In this document: in pieces, positions 47,940 to 57,745 of the stretch
Layout of the letters: every line of letters starts with the position of its first letter
Position numbering within the stretch: the first letter of the stretch is position 1
NCBI GenBank assembly: GCA_028532985.1
Contig: JANCIK010000004.1
Span: forward strand, 1,922,001 to 1,986,000
Direction of reading: 5' to 3'
DNA: 64,000 nucleotides
From: Stropharia rugosoannulata
Taxonomy: Eukaryota; Basidiomycota; Agaricomycetes; Agaricales; Strophariaceae
Notes under the pieces: generated by a model
What the model was told of the DNA's origin: nothing
The model's database searches: none
Seen by the model: the letters and a program-made list of their open reading frames with translations, nothing else
Program-made: the position numbers and the translations under genes

Positions 47940-48807
47940 GATACAGGATGGTGGTCTACAGTAGGATGAAGTTTGCGTCCTTTGTTTGGCTTGGCATATA
48001 ACCTGACATGCCCTTTTGAGATCATGCACTCACCTTTTGATCGGTACTCGAGGCACAACGCCTGCAGCTCTGGACGTTCAACGTTCAAATCGTTTCAGGA
48101 CTGATTCTCCAGAAATTACATTACGCAATTCTCGCTATAGGCTTTTCGGGATCATTGCACAGCATGAATCCCTTAGAAAAATGCATACTCTGTGAATGGC
48201 GACTTCATTAGACTAGCTCATACGCGATTGTTAATTATCACCTCCAAGAATCATTGAAATTCCCGACTCGCAACCAGCACTATGTACTCGGCCAAGGCCA
48301 AGCCTTCTTTGGCAGGCCAGTCAATGATCTCTGTTGGATGGGAGACCCATGCTATTGCGTTTACTACTACTTATAAGTGGTCATATCCACACAGATGTAT
48401 CATACCTTGGCGCTTGTTACTACTTATTAGGACTTACTAAAGCTTACTAACTGCTTACTGTGCTCGCTGTTATCGAGTTTCAACGTCGCCTATCTACTAA
48501 TGCAGGCGTGCTTTCCATCATATGCACAGAAAATTACCACATGTAGTTCCTGGGCGAGTTGAGTACCGGTATTGCCAGTTGAACACGATTCCAACACGAT
48601 TCACTGAATGGGAGCCATGGTACGATCTGGACATCTGCGTAAATAGAAGACAAAGTATGATGGTTGGATCTACTCTCAAATTACGTCCACGAACCAAATG
48701 ACTCCTCGCTCGACGGCAGCGCAGTTGCATCAGTCCTCTCATTTCCATATCGACATCCCAGCTTACTCAGATAGAGTATAGTTATAAAAACCTCACTCAC
48801 AATCTTT
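47940..48807. other. Divergent intergenic region between TMA7 and the S9-like peptidase gene
   Basis: 868 bp holding both promoters. A 14-15 nt stretch at 48333-48347 (GTTGGATGGGAGACC) resembles the C-box side of animal-type 5S rRNA, but no complete 5S fold surrounds it. No coding frame with support. Confidence 0.5.
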
Positions 48808-51800
48808 ATGTCTTTCACACATATCATTGACCATCTACTGGCTGCTATGACCAGGTCCTCAAATTCTTCTCAAGCCTCTGAATGGCGCGTAGAGCTCGAC
48901 AGAACATGGGATGTATGCGCAATACTTAAATCTCCTTTCGGCGACTAGCTTAATAGTCTGGTCGACGTCCTAGGTTCTTGGTCCCTTTCCGATTCATGCT
49001 AGGGAACAGCATACTCTTACTCCAGCATTTCCTCTAGATCGTAGGTTTAACTCATGCACAGTACTGATCTACTCAATTAACATAACTATAGTTGCGGAGC
49101 CAATCGATTATCAGCGAAGCTGGCCATCTTCTTATGCTGATGATGGACAAGTGAAGTGGCTCAAGGCAAATGGCATTGCCAACGGAGACCTTGAAGTGTC
49201 TTTTCCCCACATACGGTGCGTTTTCCGAAGCTCTGCTAGAATGTCAGGAAGCTGATTAGCATGTCAGCTGGAAGGAGATCCGTGCAGTTGAAGGATGGGC
49301 TGCCCTGCAGCATCATTGCGTCCTGCGTACTACCTTAACCGTTTATCCTCCATCATCATCTTCCGAACGGCATGTCCACACTCCCCAACTTTTGGTTTAC
49401 CTCATTCAGGGGTCATATTTCACTCTCAAGCCAAAATCTCAGGTTTCTGATTTTGTTCCACAATGGTTCGCGGGAAATATATATGACATTGACAATACGC
49501 TACCCCATACTGTAACATTCCCATTTTTGCCATCTGTTGACAAACCTACCGAGTATGACTTCTTTGTCAGTGGGGACTATGAGGTACTTCTCTTCTTTTT
49601 ATTCATAAATTTCGCTTAACATTCACAGATCAGACTATTTGGAGGTGGAGATGGAATTCCTGTGCAAAAATTGAACATTCGCATACTATTACAACCACCG
49701 TCTAGCTCTTCAGTTGTTCATCAAAAAACACAAGATGTCGTTTGCGACTTTTTAGATGGCTACGCTTTTGGGGATACTATTGGCGTGGGGCTTCAAAGCT
49801 TGGAAGAGTGGTGGACCGTTGCAGAGATTAAACTGCCTGCGCCGGTACCTGTAAGAATGTTATAGCTTTCCTTTTGTCTTCCGCTCATCCAAGAGTAGGG
49901 TATAGAGGTCAAGCTTTTCAACAGCTCAAATATAATTGCTCCAACACAGACCCGAACAGTCCCTCTCTCAATAAAGCAAACCAGCCCTTTCTTCGGGTCA
50001 TCCTTGCAAATCAGTGTTCTCGTTCAGTCAGGAAGTTCATCAGAAACGGTACCCATTACACTTAACATCGTTCAGCGTAAATCGCCATTATCGTCTGGAA
50101 AACGGTCCTTGAAAGGAACATATATCTTTGCCGGCTCCTCTCCTACTGCTTTTCTAGCTATCCCACCCGCTGCGGTCATTCCTCGTCCCTATCCACCTAT
50201 CGTAGCTCTACGTAAGTGTTCTATTTCAAAAATGTGATCCTCAACTCACTGTATGCCTTTAGATGGCGCAGGCGTTGATATATTTGGTAGCACATTTTGG
50301 GAGGATGCAATGCCCAGTGTAAAATTTAGCTGGATAATCTGTCCAACGGGTCGAACTTCATGGGTAGGGCAGCCATTTATAAAGTAAAGACCCGTCAAAA
50401 GAACGTCAAAGGCTCACCCTCCAAAAATCTCTGTTAGGGCCTTGATTGGCACGGACCTAGCACCGAAGATGTCTGGCTAACTTTGGAAGCTTTGTCAAGT
50501 ATCATTCAACATAGAGACTCTTTTCCGCATTCTTGGCTACTTTCCAGAGACACCAAGGTCATATTACTGGGGCACTCAAATGGAGGTCAAGGTGTCTGGC
50601 ATGTAGCTGCAAGATATCCTGATAGAGTCTTAACAGGTAGAGAAACTGTAATGAATTATGTTTCCTGTTAACTGAGTCGCTGTTGTCATTTAGCCATACC
50701 CGCTGCAGGCTATATCAAGTCACAAGCCTATGTCCCGTTGACGATGTCAAGGTAAAGTACAAAATATTGCTTTACTACTGTGAGGTGGATTTATGACTGG
50801 ATGTCATTACAGGAGTGCTCATTTCATTGATCCTGCCTTGCGATTTATTTTGGAGTCATCTCTTACGCCCGACGACAATGACTTACATGTATCAAATCTA
50901 TCCAACATACCTATATTAGCAATTCATGGGTAAGCTCCCGCTGTCAGTTTGTTTTACACACTCTTTATAGCATGTCTTAGGGGATTAGACGAAAACGTAC
51001 CCGTTTGGCACACTCGTGAATTAATTGCAGATTTAAAGGCGTGGGGTCCCCGTTCAAACGTGACGTACGTATTAAGACGTCGTGCCCGGAATGGCTATTA
51101 TTTACGCGGCATGTGCAGATACATCGAAGACCGTGGAGGCGGACATTGGTACCCGAATATCCTCGATAGACCTGAAGTCGTGCAATTCATTATGCAGTCA
51201 CTCTCTACTCCCAAAGAATCAAAGTCCCCTCAATCGTTCACCCTGACTGTTGCCAATCCTAGGGAGTGCGGCTCTCTAAATGGTTGGAGAATACACACTT
51301 TGATAACGCCTGGAAGGTTATTATCTTTCATCTGAAGGTGGAAGGGCCATGCTAACAACATGCTGATGAAAAACTATTTTGGCAGGCTCTCAAGACTATC
51401 TGTCTATGAATCGAGTGTGCCAAATCGATTCCAGGTCAAACAGACCAATGTCCACACGTTCAGTATACCGAGGAGGGATGCACCGTACGACGTATACATA
51501 GATCATGAAAAGTTGACTGTGGATCAATATCATGGGGATGTTTATTTCTCGAAAGACCAAACGGGAGCATGGAAGGTAAGCAAGCATGTCTGTTTCATAT
51601 GTATTATCTTGCTGATGAGTTTTCAAGATCTCGGATGAGCTACTGGCCAACACCAGTCAACCACCTGGGCGTCTCCAATGTATACTCACAACAACAGGCC
51701 CTATCTGTATAATAATCTCTAAGCAATCTGTACAACATGAACTGTCCGTTGCATTGCGCTTGGCCCATATTATCCAGCTCTACCACAGGATGGATGTACA

Positions 51801-52337
51801 AATTCTGACTGAAGCAGATGTAATGGTTAGCGGTAGCTGGCCAGTCGGAAACGTCATTTTCATCGGTACCCCAGCTTCTGTGCTCGCTGGGGATCTTCTG
51901 AGCCTAGAACGCACGCCTGTCCGTCTCAAACACAATATAATACAAGTCGGGCCGAGGATATTTGACCAAAGTGAACAAGGTTCGCATTTCCTCTTGTTCA
52001 CAACAGAAGAAGTTGTGAAGTAACGCGTGAACATTGAACAGCTATTTTATTTTCTCACCCCCACCCCTCGCTGGGATCTTCATTCATAGCGGTGTTGGTG
52101 TACAACAGTGTATCCGCACTCGAGCGTGCCATCCGCCTATTTCCCTACCGCACAGGCGTGACATTCCCCGATTGGGCAGTGGTCGGCGAAGGCATGGACA
52201 ACACGGGGGCAGCAGGCATAGAAGCAGCAGGGTGCGTTCCTTTTTTTGTAGGGTGTCTGCCTTTCTTGACATCGACGTCGTTTATTAGCGTATGGGGGAA
52301 AGACTGGACGTTAAGCGATGGAATGACATGGTACTAA
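48808..52337 (+). CDS. Alpha/beta-hydrolase peptidase, S9 prolyl-oligopeptidase-like, large fungal type
   Basis: Sixteen exons (48808-48912, 48974-49040, 49092-49215, 49268-49583, 49629-49850, 49899-50211, 50263-50363, 50438-50636, 50694-50751, 50813-50929, 50981-51064, 51119-51316, 51386-51575, 51628-51979, 52042-52231, 52289-52337) give 894 aa. An ATG at 48847 is an alternative start. The N-terminal half (VLGPFPIHAREQHTLTP, AEPIDYQRSWPSSYADDGQV) is beta-rich. The hydrolase domain shows GLDWHGPSTEDVW, the nucleophile elbow GHSNGG (Ser at about 463), HGGLDENVPVWHTRELI (Asp at about 544) and GGGHWYPNILDRPEV (His at about 578). The tail (LFSHPHPSLGSSFIAVLVYN, TGVTFPDWAVVGEGMDNTGA) ends with a W-rich VWGKDWTLSDGMTWY. 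The triad is intact. No signal peptide is evident, so it is probably intracellular. Substrate unknown. Confidence 0.82.
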
Positions 52338-52582
52338 TGCTATTAATTAGCACGGAAGCAGTGCGGGGAGACACCTATCAGCAACTATCCATGACATGTA
52401 TGATCGGTTTTCGCCAAATATTCACGATGATAAGATGCGGTCCACTTTGATGAATGCATACGGTAGACCATACATACGGGTACAATAGATGAATACAAAT
52501 TCCAACAGAATTACACTCTTCAAACAAAGAAGTCATTTGCAAACAAAAAAAACAGTACCTTTAGTGTGTATATAATAAAAAC

Positions 52583-54963
52583 CTAACCCAAAATGGTTGA
52601 AAATAGAGTAGAAATAGTTGTGAATGAGAAGAGGAAGAAGTGGAAGAACGAAAAGTGTCCCGAAGAAGCCGAACTACTGAGCGCGCTGGCTCTGCCGCCG
52701 TTACCAGCAATGATGCCGAGTTCTGTGTTGCACATTCCGGACCCGCTGAGCATCTCCAGAGGAACTAGGATTGTAGGGACGCCGCCCAGGGTATACTGCG
52801 CATCAAGCATTCCCTGTGAGCCTACCACCCATTGTTTACAGGTCAAAACACTTGAAGGGTGAGTGTTAGAACTTGTCAGGTGAATGTAATGCATGCAACA
52901 TACTTGATCATAGCGACGTTGGGCTGATACGGGGAAGCTACCGCAATGTGGGTTCCATTCTGAGGCTGTTAAAAGGGCTGTTTTAACATCGTTTTCTAAA
53001 CCTTGGTCTGGGAATGCTACGCACTGGAGATCCAATGTTGGTGAGAATGGAAATGACAGGCCCTTTCATGATGGCAATGCCATATGGGCTTGTTGTAAGA
53101 ATCTGAGCCTTTTGTGTGGCCCAATTTGTGGTGTTTACCATGAAATTGCGGAACTGAAGTTCGCGCTGGGTCAGTTTCCCGTATATGACAAAATGGTCAA
53201 GACATACCTGATTAAGTGTCGCCATCAAGTTGTACGCGTTTGTCTTGGTATATCCTGATGGCCACAACGGTTCTCTGTTCATCTGGTTGTTTAAGTTAGA
53301 AGGTTCCTTCATAGAAACAGGTCAGTAGCCTGTCTTACTGGATCGGAATTTCCGGTGAAGTATTGTTCCTGTCCGTAGTACACGATTGGTATTCCGTCCG
53401 ACATAAAGCCGAAAGTCATGGCATTACTTGGCAGCCGAAGTTAGGAATGATATAACCAAATGGGGTAACCGGAAACATACTACATAGATTGTGGGTCAAC
53501 CGATAAATTATGCCATCGCGGCACGTCTTGATTTTCCAGAAAGTTGCCTAGTACTGTGACGTCCTGAACAAAAGCTGTCAACTATGGGTACACAGGATTA
53601 CGTGAGGTTGTGATTTACTGTAAATTTGGCCTGCGACTCTTCGAAGACTTCGACCAAGCTGGATATGTTCCGCGGACCTGGAATAGTGAACGCGTTGACG
53701 AGTGCAGCATATAGGGGATAGTTCAGCACAGAGTCCAAGCTCTGTGGGCCTTGATACGCAGCAATAGGACTTGTGTGGGGTGTTGTAAATAGAAAGCAAG
53801 TTTCTTTAGGATGAGAACTTACTCTACGTCTGTACCACCGAACACTTCTCCAATACAAAATACGCCAGCCTTTTCGCAGAAAGATGGCCAGAAGTCCATG
53901 TTGACGTGTCTGTGTATTGTAATACATTAACTAACCCGGACGGGATAAGGGGGTGATATACGTACTTCGCGGCTAGTACATAGGAAAATGTTAGAAGGGG
54001 TCGAGAGGCGGCTACATGACTTACCATCAATGCGCAACCCGTCTATAGAGTACTCCTGAACTAGATTGGCAATCCATGTACCATACTCCGAAATCACAGT
54101 TGGGTGCGTCGTGTTTAGGTCGGGCAGGGGCACATTCGTATCGCCCAGCCAACAGAGCTGTTCACTTGTTGTGTTTCCCCAGTCAATAGGACAATATGGG
54201 TGATAGAGGGACTGCAGTTTTGTATTAGAGGCAATAATGAATAATCATGAGGATATATTCACAGGATCCTGGAAATAATAGGTGGAGAGGGACGGCGTGG
54301 TAGATGTCGACATGACATTGTTAACGACCACATCGACCATAAGATACCTTGGCCGAACGAAGTTGTATGATCGACGACTGCGTGGAAGCTGATGACAACT
54401 TACATGTTCCGGCGATGCACCTCAGCTGAGAGGGCCTTGAGGTCATCTGCCGTTCCAAAACGCGCGTTTAATTGAGAGATATCTGCTATCCAATAACCGT
54501 GGTATGCATCGCCGTAGACGGTCGATAGCCCTTCGTAATTCTGATTGACTGGGCTGATCCAGACTGGAGCGCCGGGTGAGGCGAGAGAAACAGAACGATT
54601 TTACGTGAATTTTACGCACTCGCTGTGAAGCCTGCTCCTTGTATGTAGTCAAGATTCTCGCGGATCCTGAACGAAATTTGGATTAGATGAAGAGGGCAAG
54701 GTGAAGATGGACTCACGTATTCCATGTGCCGCCGCACCATGTACGTGCAGCTGGATCACACGCGTCTGTTGGGGCTCCTGGGGGAAGGGCAAAGCGGTCT
54801 GTGATTATTCTGCACGCAGGCGCCGTTGGCGAGTGAAGAACGGCGAGCAGCGAAAAACGCACTGGTATATTGAACGGCCCCGCCATTGATCAGCCGTTGC
54901 AGCAAAGGCGGAATGAAAGAGACAGGAAAGAAGGAAAGCAGCAGAGAAGGAGCGGGGGGTCAT
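52583..54963 (-). CDS. GPI-anchored GH13 alpha-amylase-like protein, probable cell-wall alpha-glucanotransferase
   Basis: Fifteen minus-strand exons (54863-54963, 54717-54809, 54620-54666, 54404-54563, 54263-54347, 54025-54211, 53966-53972, 53823-53909, 53619-53769, 53481-53563, 53339-53426, 53208-53282, 53025-53153, 52904-52965, 52583-52850) give 540 aa. A signal peptide (FSAAFLLSCLFHSAFA) is followed by DQWRGRSIYQ and WCGGTWNTI, as in TAKA-amylase. Region II GLRIDAAKHV (nucleophile Asp ~224), region III FCIGEVFGG (acid/base Glu ~248) and region IV Asp ~319 are present. Region I reads VDVVVNNV (Asn ~144 for His) and region IV LENQD (Gln ~318 for His), so both substrate-binding histidines are gone. 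The C-terminus is Ser-rich, then strongly hydrophobic: a GPI signal. As I recall, Aspergillus AgtA/AgtB, which act as alpha-glucanotransferases, also lack these histidines. Exon 7 is 7 nt. Confidence 0.88.
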
Positions 54964-55258
54964 GGGAGAGGGAGTGATGGTTAGGGTATATTAACGAAAG
55001 TAGGGTAAGGAGCGGGGATGTTGGGGCAGAAGCAGATCGAAAGATGCAAAAGCCATGGACTTTGTATACATGCCGCCGTGCATCCTAGTGAGAAAAAGGA
55101 GCATGCCACGGGCAATTAGGCTGCCCAGCGAGAAGGAAAGTCAATTCTCTGCATTAATGGTATAATTAGCTCGGCGTATATAGTGCGTATTACCACTCGG
55201 CATCACCCGCCCCGCCTAAATCAGCGGCTGCTCAGCGCGTGTGTCCCTCTCCTCTCCC

Positions 55259-57157
55259 ATGGCCCCCAACGGTGCCTCCTTCACCCGCTACGGCTGGGGT
55301 GTCTGTCTCTGGGCTCTCCTCATACCCTTCCAGGCAAGCTTTCTCTTCGCCTCCCTGCCCCCTGCTCACATTCCCTAGTATGGCTACCATATCTCGGTTC
55401 TCAACCAAATACAAGCTGTTCTAACATGCAAGGCTACCACTCCGCGTCTTCTTCCCGCCATTCCTCACCTCGCCGAATGCATACCCATGACTGACGTCAT
55501 CTTCTCCCTCCTCACTGCCATCTTCACCATCGGCGGCCTTGCCGGCAGTCTCGTCGCCGGGCGCGTCATGGACAGCGCTGGCAGGCGCGGGGCCAACCGC
55601 ATATGCACCGTTATCATGGGTCTCGGTACAGCATGCATGGGTCTCAGCAACTCGGTTTATATACTTTTGCTCGGAAGGTGAATAGGCTCAGTCCGTTTAG
55701 AGCCTCTTCTGACTTCCTCAGGTTGTTGATCGGCGTTGCATCTGGTCTGGGCCTCTGTGTTGGGCCTATTTATCTGGCGGAAATCGCGCCGACGAAAATT
55801 AGCGGAAGCATAGGTTGGTTCTCTTCGTCTCGTGTACTAAGCAGTAGTAATTTTGTCCAGGTGTTCTCACCCAAGTGTCTATCGTCACTGGCATCATGCT
55901 GACGCAGGTAGCTGGTTTAAACTTGGCTGCGCCATTCCTGTGGCGCTACGTCTTTTTACTGTCATTTAGTCTTGCTGTAATCCAATACTTGTCGACTTCC
56001 GCTATTGTCGAATCTCCTGCCTTCCTGTTGCGCACAGGTCGCCTTGAGGACCATAAGACATCTGCGGTTCGCCTTTGGGGAAACTCGATCCCATCCCTTG
56101 CATGTAAGGTTAACGCATATATCAACTCGATTCGTTATTAAAGACTCTCCAAGCCGAGGAATCGGCACTCCTCGATAGCGAACAACCGGAAGCCGACAAT
56201 ACCTCTCAGGACAATGTTACTATTCCACAGGTATTTACTCGTAGAGAATATAGGAGACCTCTTGCCATTGTATGCTCTACTATGTTAGCCCAACAAGTTT
56301 CTGGTGCGTTTATAATATGCTACGGGAATGATTTTGCCTGATTTACGTTTCATCGTACATAGGTATTAATGCGGGTAGGTCTTGTCAAGATTCTAGCCAG
56401 GCACGAGTAAAGCTTATAGAAAACAGTGCTTTACTACAGCAATGATATCCTTTCAAAGTCCCTTCCAGAACTTGGGGCATATATCTCAGTCGGCATCACT
56501 GTTGTCAATGTCATCATGACATTCCCTCCCCTGTTTTTAATAGATGTTGGTTGCTTCCTTTTATTAATCCGACCGATTGATTGATTTTCTGCATTTACAT
56601 AGAAACTCGGAAGGCGTCAACTTTTACTACTCTCCACAATCGGCCAATTAGTGTCACTCGTGTTCTTGGGATACGGGTTGAACTCAGGCACATCAGCCAT
56701 GTCTAGCATTGCTATACTCACCTTTGTCATGTATGTCATAACTACGTTTCTTTGCTACTCTTTCTCAACGTTATTACAGGTCCTTTGCCCTGGGATTAGG
56801 ACCCATCCCTTTCGTCATTATCCCAGAGGTCTCTCCTCTGCATGTAAGTTATGGCCTCTATTTTCCAAGATCCAATTGCTAACCCACGACCGGGGCAGGC
56901 TGTGTCCACACTTTCTTCTGTATCTTTATCAGTCAACTGTAAGCAATTATTTCATCGTTAGCAGTTCCAAAAACTGAAAATAAACTGCAGGGATCGTCAA
57001 CTTCGTTGTCGGGCTCGTATTTTTACCTCTGCGCAATCTGATGTCCGGAGGAGACATGTACAAGGAAGGACAAGTGTTTTATGCATTTTTTGCTGTCTTC
57101 AGTGCTGCCGCTTTTTGGTTGTTTAGTGTCTATCGGCCTAGCAATGTCGGACTTTAG
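55259..57157 (+). CDS. MFS sugar transporter, facilitated-glucose-transporter-like
   Basis: Eleven exons (55259-55333, 55379-55677, 55722-55813, 55861-56103, 56154-56303, 56363-56374, 56427-56545, 56603-56730, 56780-56843, 56899-56938, 56991-57157) give 462 aa with about twelve hydrophobic segments. Sugar-porter motifs: SLVAGRVMDSAGRRGANR after TM2/3, GLCVGPIYLAEIAPTKISGS, VSIVTGIMLTQ, STMLAQQVSGINAVLYYSND (the QQ-S-G-x-N-x-x-x-Y-Y hexose motif), LIDKLGRRQLL and FALGLGPIPFVIIPE. It resembles the GLUT-like/Vvs1-type branch rather than Hxt. Intron 1 has a GC donor and exon 6 is 12 nt. Substrate not proven; hexose is likely from the QQ motif. It is divergent from the GPI GH13 gene, with 295 bp between starts. 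Confidence 0.9.
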
Positions 57158-57745
57158 AATAAGTTAGATCTGGGTTAGACTACACATGGTTTGATCTCGC
57201 TGCTATGTAGTGGTATGGGTCCCAATGGGATCCCAGAGCTATATGGAGTCAAATGTTTGCTCTAAATATTCACACAGTGGAATGCTATACATACTTATTA
57301 AAGTTACTTATCACAATCAAACGCTACTAGTAAGCACTTGGCGCAGAGAAAAAAAAGAGATAAAAAAGACCTGAATGTATGTAACCGTTTCGTTTCATTT
57401 GTTAAAGGGTTGCCATTGTAAAACTGCTCGCGCCCTAGAATGTTAAAAATACATACCGTACGTATATTGAGCGTGGTACGCATCACAAGAGGGTGCACTC
57501 TTGGTGCACTGAACATGATGAATGTAACAATGTCGGAGTCTCAATGTAATGTCGGAGATTCAATAACCCACCGCCAAGCGAGCGAGGCTACGACGAACTG
57601 ACTGCCACTCTACACATTGACGAACTCGTGTTGGAGGTGGCCTGCCTCTCAAATTCCCCAATTACCCTCCAAACAATCATTCAAAACGGCGACCGGACCT
57701 GGAAGCGTTGCCCGGCGCTCGGTGACCCCATCCAGGTCGTCCCAT
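57158..57745. other. Intergenic region between the sugar transporter and NOT1
   Basis: Transporter 3' flank and NOT1 promoter/5' leader. The NOT1 frame stays open upstream of the chosen ATG to about 57617 but has no ATG there. Confidence 0.5.

Noticed and set aside
57617..57745. Extending NOT1 upstream of the ATG at 57746
   Set aside because: The frame is open but begins without ATG. The residues (WRWPASQIPQLPSKQ) do not look like the NOT1 N-terminus, which starts just before NIHTIVKAQ.
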